Below, piece by piece: positions 33,919-42,133 of a DNA stretch of 64,000 nt. Numbering within the stretch: position 1 is the first letter of the stretch; each line of letters starts with the position of its first letter. Below the pieces are notes generated by a model. It saw only the letters and a program-made list of their open reading frames with translations. It had not been told where the DNA came from and ran no database searches. This DNA is from Streptomyces liangshanensis (GTDB lineage: Bacteria > Actinomycetota > Actinomycetes > Streptomycetales > Streptomycetaceae), in the NCBI RefSeq assembly GCF_011694815.1, contig NZ_CP050177.1, forward strand, positions 930,001-994,000, written 5' to 3'. The translations under genes were made by a program, and so were the position numbers.

Positions 33919-34811
33919 GTCCCGCGATGGACCTGACGATCCTCTACCGCGGTCCGCTCGCGTCCTGCGACTACGACTGCCCGTACTGCCCGTTCGCCAA
34001 GCGGCGGGACAGCAGGGCCCAGTTGCTCGCCGACCGGACCGCCCTCGACCGGTTCGCCTCCTGGGCCGCGGAGTCCACGGACGACCGGCTGTCGGTGCTT
34101 TTCACCCCGTGGGGCGAGAGCCTGGTCCGGTCCTGGTACCGGCGCACGCTCACCGAGCTGTCGCACCTGCCGCACATCCGCCGGGTGGCCGTCCAGACGA
34201 ACCTGAGCTGCCGCACCGACTGGCTCGCGGACGCCGATCCGGGGAAGCTGGCCCTGTGGTGCACGTACCACCCGGGACAGACGCCCTACGACCGGTTCCT
34301 CGCCAAGTGCCACGACCTGGCGGCCCTCGGCGTGCGGTTCAGCGTCGGTGTCGTCGGCCTGCCCGAGCACCTGGAGCACGCGCGCCGGCTCCGGGCGGAG
34401 CTGCCGGAGCACGTCTACCTCTGGATCAACGCGGCCGAGGGGCACACGTACGGCGACGACGAGGCCGCCCGCTGGACGGAGCTGGACGCGCTGTTCCCGT
34501 ACAGCCGCCATCCGCACCGCTCGGCCGGACTGCCGTGCCGCACGGGCGAGTCGGTGATCTCCGTGGACGGCGACGGTACGGTACGGCGCTGCCACTTCGT
34601 CCGCGCCGAACTGGGCAACCTGTACGACGGTTCGTACCGCGCGGCCCTCGGCCCCCGGGGCTGTCCGCTCGCCGTGTGCGACTGCCACATCGGCTATGTG
34701 CACCTGGAGACGCTGCCGTTGTACGACGTGTTCGCGGGCGGCGTCCTGGAGCGGATCCCGGCCGTTCAGCACTTGAGCGGCAGCAGGTCCGGACGCTTGG
34801 CCGCCACATGA
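33915..34811 (+). CDS. STM4011-family radical SAM protein
   Basis: A 298-residue radical SAM enzyme. The cluster motif SCDYDCPYCPFAKR (C-x3-C-x2-C) is at ~17-24, and a C-terminal SPASM-like Cys set follows (C in LPCRTGESV, RRCHFV, GCPLAVCDCH), suited to auxiliary Fe-S clusters. SPASM-type enzymes often modify peptides or proteins, making the LRR protein a possible target. Last gene of the operon; it converges on the GDSL hydrolase gene with a 46-nt overlap. Confidence 0.9.
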   Translation: MSPAMDLTILYRGPLASCDYDCPYCPFAKRRDSRAQLLADRTALDRFASWAAESTDDRLSVLFTPWGESLVRSWYRRTLTELSHLPHIRRVAVQTNLSCRTDWLADADPGKLALWCTYHPGQTPYDRFLAKCHDLAALGVRFSVGVVGLPEHLEHARRLRAELPEHVYLWINAAEGHTYGDDEAARWTELDALFPYSRHPHRSAGLPCRTGESVISVDGDGTVRRCHFVRAELGNLYDGSYRAALGPRGCPLAVCDCHIGYVHLETLPLYDVFAGGVLERIPAVQHLSGSRSGRLAAT

Positions 34812-35599
34812 TCACCGGACGACTCGCCGCGCAGCCGCCGCCCGATCCACGGCACGAGGTGCTCCCTGGCCCAGTGGATGTCGTCGCGCCGCACCTCGAA
34901 CGTGCCACGCGGCGGCTGCGGCGGCCACGGCTGGTCCGGGTCGGCGGGCACGTCCAGGCCGAGCACCTGCCCGGCGCGCAGCGCGACCCGGGTGTGGCCC
35001 TCGGGCGAGAGGTGGAGGCGGTCGCTGTCCCAGGCCCGCCGGTCCTGGACGGACCTGAGCGACCACAGGTCGAGGACGGGGCAGTCGTACCGGTCGGCGA
35101 TGGACCTGACGTGCGCGGTGTAGGTGGCGATCTTGCCGCGCAGATGCCGCAGCACCGGTACGTTCCGGGTGTCGAAGCCGGTGGTCACCATGACCGTGCC
35201 GACCGCGCCGGTCAGGTCGGCGACGGCCCGCTCGAAGCGCTCGGCCACGTCGTCGGGGTCGGAGCCCGGCCGGATGATGTCGTTGCCGCCCGCGCAGAAG
35301 GTCACCAGGTCCGGGGCGAGTTCACGGGCCCGCGGAATCTGTTCCGCGACGATGTGGTCGAGCAGCCGGCCCCGTATCGCGAGATTCGCGTACCTGAAAT
35401 CGCCGTGGACGGTGTCCGCGTCCTTTTCCGGCCCGCCCGCGGCGGGGAGTTGGTCGGCGAGCAGAACGGCCAGCCGGTCCGCCCAGCCCACATAGGTCCC
35501 GTCCGGTCCCGGATCCCCCACGCCCTCCGTGAAACTGTCACCGAGCGCTGCGTACGACCCGAATGTGCCACGTCTTCTTGTTCTCGAATCGTCTCCCAC
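34766..35599 (-). CDS. SGNH/GDSL-family hydrolase
   Basis: A 277-residue esterase-like enzyme. Block I is YAALGDSFTEG (Ser ~22), the Asn block is TFCAGGNDII, and the catalytic Asp-His pair is in WDSDRLHLSPEGH (~195-207). No signal peptide is visible, so it is probably cytosolic. The GTG start at 35599 is followed by an Arg-rich stretch; no better in-frame start exists before the active-site Ser. Convergent with the radical SAM operon. Confidence 0.88.
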   Translation of the reverse strand: MGDDSRTRRRGTFGSYAALGDSFTEGVGDPGPDGTYVGWADRLAVLLADQLPAAGGPEKDADTVHGDFRYANLAIRGRLLDHIVAEQIPRARELAPDLVTFCAGGNDIIRPGSDPDDVAERFERAVADLTGAVGTVMVTTGFDTRNVPVLRHLRGKIATYTAHVRSIADRYDCPVLDLWSLRSVQDRRAWDSDRLHLSPEGHTRVALRAGQVLGLDVPADPDQPWPPQPPRGTFEVRRDDIHWAREHLVPWIGRRLRGESSGDHVAAKRPDLLPLKC

Positions 35600-35701
35600 A
35601 GGAGGACATGATTCACCCGGGGATGTGACCTACGCGACCGTAAGAAGTGGTTGACGCGGGGTGAGATACCCCATCGGTCAAGTTTGGCCCAAACGGGAAT
35701 A

Positions 35702-35738
35702 GCCCCGCTCCGGTGAAAGGGAATCACCGGAGCGGGGC
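35702..35738 (-). terminator. Strong hairpin terminator after the M23 peptidase gene
   Basis: A perfect 14-bp GC-rich stem (GCCCCGCTCCGGTG / CACCGGAGCGGGGC) with a 9-nt loop, 20 nt beyond the stop of the leftward peptidase gene. The remaining bases of 35600-35757 form the hydrolase 5' region. Confidence 0.85.
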
Positions 35739-35757
35739 GGAAGGAACCCGGAGGGGA

Positions 35758-36666
35758 TCAGACGGTGACGCCCTGGTCCCGCAGGAAGGCCAGCGGGTCG
35801 ACGTCCGAGCCGTAGTCGGGACCGGTGCGGATCTCGAAGTGCAGGTGCGGGCCGGTCACGTTGCCGGTGGCGCCGGAGAGCCCCAGCTGCTGGCCCTCGC
35901 TGACGGTCTGTCCGGCGGAGACGGCGATCGAGGACAGGTGGGCGTACTGCGAGTACATGCCGTCCGCGTGCCGGACGACCACCTGGTTGCCGTACGAGCC
36001 GCCGTCACCGGCGGTCACGACGGTGCCCGCGCCGACGGCCTTCACCACGGTGCCCGAGGGCGCCAGGAAGTCCACACCGGTGTGGTAGCCGCTGGACCAG
36101 TTGCTGCCCGAGGCGTGGTACGGCGTGCCGATGGCGATGCCGTCGACCGGCAGCGTGAAGGCGGAGGACGCCTTCTCGGCGACCGGGGCGGCCTTCGCCG
36201 CGGGCGCGGCCTCCTTCTTGGGCGCGGTGCGCTCGGCGGAGCGGGAGGCCGTGGTGGGGGCCTCGGCGCGGTCGTCCGCGCGGGCCTGGGTGCGGAGGGT
36301 CAGCTTGAGGCCGGGGTGGATCAGCGACGGGTCGGAGCCGACGGCGCGCTTGTTGTCCGCGTAGAGCTTCTTCCAGCCTCCCGCGATCTTTTTCTTCCTG
36401 GAGATCTTCGCCAGGGAGTCGCCGGGGACGACGGAGTAGGTCGCGGCGGTCCCGGAGGCGCCGGAGGTCCCGGCGGCCCGGACGAGGGACACGGGGGCGG
36501 CCTGGGCGGCGGACGCGGTGACGGATCCGGCGGCGGCCGGTGCGGCGTTGGCCCCGGTGGCGCCGACGAGCGGAAGCACGACCGCGGCTCCGCCCGTCCC
36601 GGCCAGGACAAATCCTCGGGTGATCGGGTTCTTCTTGGGACGGCGGTGCTTACCCTTCGCGGGCAT
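35758..36666 (-). CDS. LysM / M23 peptidoglycan hydrolase, secreted
   Basis: A 302-residue exported peptidase. A basic N-terminus (KGKHRRPKKNP) and hydrophobic segment form a signal ending near ANA (~41). A LysM domain lies at ~75-125 (YSVVPGDSLAKISRKKKI; DPSLIHPGLKLTL). The M23 endopeptidase domain is at ~185-295 with zinc ligands in YHTGVDF (His, Asp) and HLHFEIRTG. It should cut peptidoglycan cross-bridges. Expression is under the c-di-AMP riboswitch at 36675-36812, as for other Streptomyces wall hydrolases such as RpfA. Confidence 0.93.
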   Translation of the reverse strand: MPAKGKHRRPKKNPITRGFVLAGTGGAAVVLPLVGATGANAAPAAAGSVTASAAQAAPVSLVRAAGTSGASGTAATYSVVPGDSLAKISRKKKIAGGWKKLYADNKRAVGSDPSLIHPGLKLTLRTQARADDRAEAPTTASRSAERTAPKKEAAPAAKAAPVAEKASSAFTLPVDGIAIGTPYHASGSNWSSGYHTGVDFLAPSGTVVKAVGAGTVVTAGDGGSYGNQVVVRHADGMYSQYAHLSSIAVSAGQTVSEGQQLGLSGATGNVTGPHLHFEIRTGPDYGSDVDPLAFLRDQGVTV

Positions 36667-36674
36667 GGTGAATT

Positions 36675-36812
36675 CCTCTCCGGCGCCTACGAGGTGAGCT
36701 GTCGGGTTCGGGCTGGAGATGCCCGGTCGCGGTTGCTCCGCGACTTCACCCCTAGCCGTCCGCGGAAACGGAACGGCGTACTACCTGGGTCCCCCGCTCC
36801 TGCCACGCGTGG
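36675..36812 (-). promoter_or_regulatory. c-di-AMP (ydaO/yuaA-type) riboswitch
   Basis: The leader of the M23 gene contains the diagnostic blocks of the ydaO aptamer in order on the minus strand. GGGGGACCCAGGTA is followed by CTAGGGGTGAAGTCGCG with a small GTCGCGG..CCGCGAC hairpin. CATCTCCAGCCCGAACCC and GACAGCTCACCTCGTAGGCG come next, and the leader ends 9-10 nt before the ATG. Streptomyces ydaO switches sit before cell-wall hydrolase genes and turn them off when c-di-AMP is bound. The boundaries are approximate. Confidence 0.88.
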
Positions 36813-36875
36813 ATGGTGGGTGGGTGCGAATTCCGGGCGGCGGCAGGATTAGGCGTTCCGCTCGGATTGAGGGTG

Positions 36876-36905
36876 AACGTAAGCCGCCGCGGACGGCCGG
36901 TACAA
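36876..36905 (-). promoter_or_regulatory. Candidate promoter for the riboswitch-M23 transcript
   Basis: On the minus strand TTGTAC (36900-36905) is 18 nt from TACGTT (36876-36881). The predicted start near 36868 gives a ~200-nt leader with the whole aptamer inside it. The rest of 36813-37206 holds no coding signal apart from the promoter and AGGAGG of the phosphatase gene. Confidence 0.5.
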
Positions 36906-37206
36906 GCCGCCGGCTCCCCTCTCCCGTGCACGCTCCGATATCTTCCGGCCTTTCCGGTCACCCTGCGTGGATATGCGATCTTCGCTTTCCTTCTGACGTC
37001 GTAATTCCGTTTCCGCTGACCGCCACGCACCGTCACGGATATGATCCTGCTCACGGATAGGAGCCCATCTCCCCCTTGACCGGGGCAGGTTGGTTGCAAT
37101 CCCTCAATACGGACAGATGCGATCAATTGCCCGGGCGGCCATGTCGTAAGGTCGCAGTCGACATCGTCGGCGAGCCGCGCCGACGGCAGACACGGAGGAG
37201 CAGCCC

Positions 37207-38019
37207 GTGACCCAGAATCTGCCGCACGTGCCGCCGGTCGAGCCGGAGCTGACCGGCGTACGCAACTTCCGCGACGTGGGCGGGCTGCCGACCACGGACG
37301 GCAGGAAGGTGCGGTACGGGCGGCTCTACCGCAGCGGGCACCTCGCGGGGGCCACCCCGGCCGACGCCGCCTTCCTCACGTCGCTGGGTCTGCACACCGT
37401 CTTCGACTTCCGCAACGCGGCCGATGTGCGTCTCGACGGGGAGGACGTCGAGCTGCCCGGGGTACGGAACGTGAACATCCCGCTGACCGACCCGGCGGAC
37501 GGCGCCGAGTTCTGGCGGATGGTGCGGGACGGCGACCTCGGCCAGCTGCGGTCGCTCCTCGCCGACGGGAAGGCGGCGGCCCGGATGGTCGATTCGTACC
37601 GCACGATCATCCGGGAGCGTACGGCCGAGCACAGCAGGGTCCTGCACGCGCTCGCCGACAACAACGTGCCCGCGCTGATGCACTGCGCGGCGGGCAAGGA
37701 CCGCGCGGGCCTGTCGGTCGCGGTGTCGCTGCTCGCGGTCGGTGTGGAGCGCGACGCGATCGAGGAGGACTACCTCAAGTCGAACGAGCCGAGCCGCCGT
37801 TACAAGGTCCGCCGCAGTGACACCTCACCCGCCGGGATGTCCGCGGAGGTGATGGAGCTGCTCGGCCCGCTCTTCGACGCGCGCGCCGCGTACCTGGAGG
37901 CGGCCTTCGACACGATCACGACCACCTGGGGCTCCACCGACCGCTACCTGTCCGAGGGCCTCGGACTCGCCCCGGAGACGCGGGAGCGGCTGCGCGAGGG
38001 CCTGCTCGACGCGTCCTAG
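37207..38019 (+). CDS. Tyrosine-type protein phosphatase (PtpB-like)
   Basis: A 270-residue phosphatase. The P-loop HCAAGKDRAG (Cys ~160, C-x5-R with an inserted Asp) places it in the PtpB/lipid-tyrosine phosphatase group. The N-terminus NFRDVGGLPT and YRSGHL are typical. No signal peptide is visible. GTG 37207 follows GGAGGAG. It is single, and its stop overlaps the end of the convergent small membrane-protein gene by 4 nt. Confidence 0.92.
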   Translation: MTQNLPHVPPVEPELTGVRNFRDVGGLPTTDGRKVRYGRLYRSGHLAGATPADAAFLTSLGLHTVFDFRNAADVRLDGEDVELPGVRNVNIPLTDPADGAEFWRMVRDGDLGQLRSLLADGKAAARMVDSYRTIIRERTAEHSRVLHALADNNVPALMHCAAGKDRAGLSVAVSLLAVGVERDAIEEDYLKSNEPSRRYKVRRSDTSPAGMSAEVMELLGPLFDARAAYLEAAFDTITTTWGSTDRYLSEGLGLAPETRERLREGLLDAS

Positions 38020-38153
38020 GACCCGACGCTGAACAGCAGGTAGAGGAAGCCGGCGAAGAGGTGTCCGGCGATCAGGTAGGCGAAGAGGCGGATGACCAGC
38101 CCTCGGGGCAGCGTCCAGTTCCTCTTGTTCTGCGGCACATTGTTCTCCGGCAT
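38016..38153 (-). CDS. Tiny membrane protein (DUF6126-like, 45 aa)
   Basis: A 45-residue protein. A polar N-terminus (MPENNVPQNKRNWTLPRG) is followed by one membrane helix (LVIRLFAYLIAGHLFAGFLY). It sits 25 nt downstream of the XRE-cupin gene on the same strand, an arrangement I recall for DUF6126 genes at Streptomyces hopanoid loci. Function unknown; a membrane partner or target of the regulator is possible. Confidence 0.75.
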   Translation of the reverse strand: MPENNVPQNKRNWTLPRGLVIRLFAYLIAGHLFAGFLYLLFSVGS

Positions 38154-38178
38154 GGTGTCGAACCTTTCTCGAAGGCCG

Positions 38179-38796
38179 TCAGTGGAGATCGGCGGTGGGG
38201 CTCTGGAGCAGGGTGTGGACGAACAGCAGCTCGGTCCCGCCGGGGTCGGCGGCGGCGAGGCGGTGCGGGGTGAGCGAGTCGAAGTGCGCGCTGTCCCCGG
38301 GGCCGAGGACGTGCACCGCGTCCCCGAGGCCGAGCCGCAGCCGCCCGCCGAGGACGTACAGCCACTCCTCCCCGGGGTGCACGCGCACGAGGTCGCCCTG
38401 CGCGCCGTACGGCACCACGACCCGCAGCGGCTGCATGGCCCGGCCCGAGCCGCCCGCGCGGTGGTACGTCCAGCCGTCGGCCTCGACCGGTTCCTGGCGT
38501 CCGGCGCGGACGACGGGATCGCGTTCGGCGGGCGCCTCGCCGAGCAGGTCGGAGACCGTCGTACCGTAGATGCGGGCGAGGGCCAGCAGCATCGGCAGCG
38601 AGGGCTGGCGCCGGCCGGTCTCCAGCCGGGAGAGGTGGGCGGGTGACAGACCCGCCCGCGCGGCGACGGTCTCCAGCGTGAGGCGGCGGTCGCGCCGCAG
38701 CTCGCGCAGGCGGGGGGCGACATCGGGGAGCACTTCCGGCAGGATGGTCGGCGGCGCGTCGGACCGGCCGGGAGCCGCGCCCTCAGGCGTGTTCAT
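38179..38796 (-). CDS. XRE-family regulator with cupin domain
   Basis: A 205-residue regulator. The HTH is at ~28-80 (LRELRRDRRLTLETVAARAG; SPAHLSRLETGRRQPSLPM) and the cupin at ~130-200 (VRVHPGEEWLYVLGGRLRLG; GDSAHFDSLTPHRL). It follows hpnO by 87 nt, separated by a GAGGCA/TGCCTC operator, and precedes the tiny membrane gene. It probably autoregulates and may link the hopanoid locus to a small-molecule signal. Confidence 0.9.
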   Translation of the reverse strand: MNTPEGAAPGRSDAPPTILPEVLPDVAPRLRELRRDRRLTLETVAARAGLSPAHLSRLETGRRQPSLPMLLALARIYGTTVSDLLGEAPAERDPVVRAGRQEPVEADGWTYHRAGGSGRAMQPLRVVVPYGAQGDLVRVHPGEEWLYVLGGRLRLGLGDAVHVLGPGDSAHFDSLTPHRLAAADPGGTELLFVHTLLQSPTADLH

Positions 38797-38823
38797 GCCT
38801 CCATTGCGCCAGGAACGTGCCCC

Positions 38824-38853
38824 GGAGGCAACTTTTTTGCCTCCGAGGCAAAA
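38824..38853. promoter_or_regulatory. GAGGCA/TGCCTC operator of the XRE-cupin gene
   Basis: GGAGGCAA (38824-38831) and TTGCCTCC (38837-38844) form a perfect 8-5-8 inverted repeat. A third half-site GAGGCA follows at 38845-38850, and a fourth (TGCCTCC, 38796-38802) overlaps the start codon of the XRE-cupin gene. Multiple phased half-sites suggest cooperative binding by that regulator. Confidence 0.65.
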
Positions 38854-38883
38854 GCATCCAGGCAGCAGCCGGAGTCCGGGCCC

Positions 38884-40269
38884 CTACCGGTTCGCGACGG
38901 CCTGCTTCACCAGCGTCCTGCCGAAGTCCCACATGAGCCCGCCGCCCCCGTGCGCGTCGTCCATGACGGCGGTGAAGGCATCCACGAAGCGCTCGACCTC
39001 CGGTTCACCGATGGTCAGCGGCGGGATCAGCTTGATCACTTCGAGGTGGTCGCCGGAGACCTGCGTGAGGATCCGGTGCTTCTGGAGCAGCGGGACGACC
39101 ACCATCTGGGCGAAGAGACCCTTGCGGGCGGCCTGGAGCATCGTCCAGCGTCCCCGCAGCTTGATCGAGCTGGGCCGGCCGAACTCGATCCCGATCATCA
39201 GCCCGCGCCCGCGCACGTCGTGGAGCAGTTCGTAGCGGTCCACGAGCGCGGACAGCCGCGTCCTGAGGAGGTCGCCGGTGGCCCGGGCGTTGGCCACGAT
39301 CTGCTCGTCCTCGATCACCGACAGGACCGCCAGGCCCGCCGCCATGGCCTGCGCGTTGGAGCCGAAGCTCGCCGAGTGGACGAGGACCCGGTCCATGGAC
39401 GAGTAGACCTTCTTGAAGATCCAGTCCCGGCCGAGGGTCGCGCCGACGGGCACGTACCCGCCGGACAGCGCCTTGGCCACACAGATGAGGTCGGGCTCGA
39501 CGCCGTCCTCGTGCTGGTACGCGTAGAAGTCGCCGGTCCTGCCGAGGCCGGTCTGCACCTCGTCCACGATGAGCAGGCTCTTGTACCGGCGCAGCAGCTC
39601 CTGCGCGCCCCGGAGGAAGCCGGGCGGGGCCGCGTACACGCCCTTGCCCTGGATGGGTTCGACGACGAACCCGGCCACGTCGCCGCGCTTCAGCTCGCGC
39701 TCCAGCGCGTCGAGGTCGCCCATCTCGATCGCCGTGTCGGGCAGCAGCGGCGCGAAGCCGTCCCGGAAGCCGTCCTCGCCGTTGACGGACAGCGAGCCGG
39801 TGGTGAGCCCGTGGAAGGCGTGGGAGCAGTACAGGATCCTGGGGCGCCCGGTGGCGTACCGCGCGAACTTGAGCGCGGTCTCGACCGCTTCCGTACCGCT
39901 GTTACCGAAGAACACCCGGTCCAGGTGCGGGCTGTGGGCGAGCAGCTTCTCGGCGAGCAGCCCGGGCAGCGGCTGGCAGTCGAAGCGGGTGAGGTCGGCG
40001 AGCGAGGCGTCGAGGACGTCGTGGAGCGCCTTCCGTACGACGGGGTGGTGGCGTCCGAGCCCCATCACCCCGAATCCGGCGAGCATGTCCAGGTAGTCGT
40101 TGCCGTCCGCGTCCCAGAAGTAGGCGCCCTCGGCGCGTTCGTAGACCCGGTCGAAGCCGATGGTGTGGAGCATGCGCGGGAGTTGGTGGTTGAGGTGCTT
40201 CGTGTGCAGGTCGTACCGCTCGGCGCCGCGCTCCGCGAGCAGCCGTGTCAGGTCGAAGCCCTTGGTCAT
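38884..40269 (-). CDS. hpnO: Class III aminotransferase of hopanoid side-chain synthesis (HpnO-like)
   Basis: A 461-residue PLP-dependent aminotransferase. Landmarks are [19 protein letters not shown] (~120), [18 protein letters not shown] (~203), [20 protein letters not shown] (~233, cofactor Asp) and [17 protein letters not shown] (Schiff-base Lys ~266). Its place at the end of the hopanoid operon points to amination of ribosylhopane or its aldehyde to aminobacteriohopanetriol. ATGA overlap with the dxs-derived frame keeps it coupled to that remnant. Confidence 0.9.
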   Translation of the reverse strand: MTKGFDLTRLLAERGAERYDLHTKHLNHQLPRMLHTIGFDRVYERAEGAYFWDADGNDYLDMLAGFGVMGLGRHHPVVRKALHDVLDASLADLTRFDCQPLPGLLAEKLLAHSPHLDRVFFGNSGTEAVETALKFARYATGRPRILYCSHAFHGLTTGSLSVNGEDGFRDGFAPLLPDTAIEMGDLDALERELKRGDVAGFVVEPIQGKGVYAAPPGFLRGAQELLRRYKSLLIVDEVQTGLGRTGDFYAYQHEDGVEPDLICVAKALSGGYVPVGATLGRDWIFKKVYSSMDRVLVHSASFGSNAQAMAAGLAVLSVIEDEQIVANARATGDLLRTRLSALVDRYELLHDVRGRGLMIGIEFGRPSSIKLRGRWTMLQAARKGLFAQMVVVPLLQKHRILTQVSGDHLEVIKLIPPLTIGEPEVERFVDAFTAVMDDAHGGGGLMWDFGRTLVKQAVANR

Positions 40270-40979
40270 GCGTTGGTCTCCTTGTGTGCCAGGACGGCGC
40301 TGATCCGTCCTGCGATCTCCACCGGTGTGAGGCCGATGTCGGCCGGCACCTCACTGCGCTTGGCGTGGGAGAGGAACTGTTCCGGGATGCCGAACGTCCG
40401 CAGCGGTACGTCGACGGGCTTCACCCAGCGGGCGTCGACGACGGTGCTGGGGATGCCGCGTTCCGCGAGGTACACCGGCGCGAGGGCCCCGAGGGAGACG
40501 AGCAGCACGTCGGCGTCGTCCGCGTGGCGCAGGACGTCCATGCCGCCGACGCGCGCCACCGCGGGCACCGGCTCGCCGGCGGACTCCTTGGGAAAGCGGA
40601 CGACGGTCGGCGCGTCGTCCACGGCGACGGCCTGGCGCAGCTGGGCCCGCAGTTGGCCGGCGTCGCGCGGGGCGGCGATGTTGTTCAGCGCCTCCCAGGC
40701 CACGCCACCGGTGAGCGCCCCGTCGCCGATGACGGCGACGACGTGGTCGTCCTTCCCCCGCACCTCGTTGGCCTTGGCGAGTCCGTCCGCCCAGCCCAGC
40801 ACGGTGAACGCGTGCGAGTTCTCGATGACGTCGTGGTCGGACTCCGCGCGGGAGGGGTAGCCGGACAGCCCGCCCTTGCCGCGCAGCTTGGAGAAGTCCT
40901 GACGGCCCGTCAGGAGCTTGTGCACGTAGCTCTGGTGGCCGGCGTCGTGCGGCCCCCGGATTCCCTCCAAGATCGACAC
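40266..40979 (-). pseudogene. dxs: Internally deleted 1-deoxy-D-xylulose-5-phosphate synthase (mini-dxs)
   Basis: The frame encodes 237 residues that align piecewise to DXS, normally about 640. The start [11 protein letters not shown] jumps to [38 protein letters not shown] jumps to [16 protein letters not shown], and RWVKPVD jumps to [16 protein letters not shown]. Three or four in-frame deletions remove the N-terminal His region, most of the TPP-binding part and the whole pyrimidine domain with its catalytic Glu, so DXS activity is not possible. Two junctions share a 12-bp sequence (40654-40665, 40936-40947). The frame is still open and has a ribosome-binding site before GTG 40979. It could be a decaying paralogue or a retained small protein. 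Confidence 0.8.
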
Positions 40980-41042
40980 GATCGAGCCCCCTCTCCCCTG
41001 CTTCTCGGCCCACCACACCCTCACCCCGGCGAGGGCGCCCCG

Positions 41043-41077
41043 GCCCACCGCCGCCGGACGGGCCGGCGGCGGTGGGC
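41043..41077 (-). terminator. Perfect 15-bp hairpin between hpnH and mini-dxs
   Basis: GCCCACCGCCGCCGG pairs perfectly with CCGGCGGCGGTGGGC around a 5-nt loop. It lies in the 129-nt gap where related loci, as I recall, carry ispG. It could terminate or attenuate transcription into the dxs remnant and hpnO. No T run follows. Confidence 0.55.
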
Positions 41078-41108
41078 GGAGCGTTCCGTCAGTGTGCTCC
41101 CGCCTGGG

Positions 41109-42128
41109 TCAGCGTGTTCCGCCGACCGTCTCGCGGACCGCCCGCAGGGACTCCTTGAGGGATCCCATGGTGGCGAGGACGGCCGTCGGCTCGTAGCCGC
41201 AGTGCGCCATGCAGTTGGCGCACCGGGGGTCCTTGCCGCGCCCGTACTTGTCCCAGTCGGTCTCCTCGATGAGCTGCCGGTACGTCGGGACGTACCCGTC
41301 GCTCATCAGGTAGCAGGGGCGCTGCCAGCCGAAGAGCGAGTAGTTCGGGATGGCCCAGGCCGTGCAGGGGAAGTCGGCCTTGCCTTCGAGGAAGTCCAGG
41401 AACAGCGGCGAGTGGTTGAGACGCCACCGCTTGCGGTTGCCGCCGGAGAACGCCTTCTTGAACAGCTCCCGGGTCTGTTCGACACCCAGGAAGTGTTCCT
41501 GGTCGGGGGCCTTCTCGTAGGCGTACGCGGGCGAGATCATCATCTCGTCGACCTTCAGGTCGTCGTTGAGGTAGTTGAGCACCTCGATGATGGTCTGCGG
41601 GGTGTCGGTGTTGAAGAAGGTCGAGTTGGTGGTCACCCGGAAACCGGCGGCCTTGGCCGCCTTGATGGCCTCCACCGCCTCGTCGAACACCCCCTCCTTC
41701 GCGACGGACTCGTCGTGCCGCTCCCGCAGCCCGTCGATGTGCACCGCGAACGCGAAGTAGGGCGAGGGAGTGAACTTGTCGAGCTTCTTGCGCATCAGCA
41801 TCGCGTTGGTGCACAGGAAGACGTACTTCTTCTTGGCGACCAGCTGCCGGACGATCTCGTCGATCTGTGGGTGCATCAGCGGCTCGCCGCCGGCGATGGA
41901 CACCATCGGCGCCCCTGACTCCAGCACCGCGCCGACCGCCTGGGCAACGGGCATCCGCTGCTTGAGCACGCCGGCCGGGTGCTGGATCTTGCCGCAGCCC
42001 TCACAGGCCAGGTTGCAGGCGAACAAGGGTTCGAGCTCGACGATCAGCGGGAACTTCTCCCGCTTCCTGAGCTTCTGTTCGGCCAGATAAGTCCCGACCC
42101 TGATGGTCTGGCGAAGCGGCATGGCCAT
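41109..42128 (-). CDS. hpnH: HpnH, adenosyl-hopene radical SAM synthase
   Basis: A 339-residue radical SAM enzyme that joins a 5'-deoxyadenosyl radical to diploptene to give adenosylhopane. The cluster motif ACNLACEGCGK (C-x3-C-x2-C) is at ~38-46, with IAGGEPLMHPQID at ~80. A C-terminal Cys set (CANCMAHCGYEPT) is present. AGGAGG 8 nt before the ATG overlaps the stop of the nucleosidase gene, linking the two steps. Confidence 0.95.
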   Translation of the reverse strand: MAMPLRQTIRVGTYLAEQKLRKREKFPLIVELEPLFACNLACEGCGKIQHPAGVLKQRMPVAQAVGAVLESGAPMVSIAGGEPLMHPQIDEIVRQLVAKKKYVFLCTNAMLMRKKLDKFTPSPYFAFAVHIDGLRERHDESVAKEGVFDEAVEAIKAAKAAGFRVTTNSTFFNTDTPQTIIEVLNYLNDDLKVDEMMISPAYAYEKAPDQEHFLGVEQTRELFKKAFSGGNRKRWRLNHSPLFLDFLEGKADFPCTAWAIPNYSLFGWQRPCYLMSDGYVPTYRQLIEETDWDKYGRGKDPRCANCMAHCGYEPTAVLATMGSLKESLRAVRETVGGTR

Positions 42129-42133
42129 CTAGC

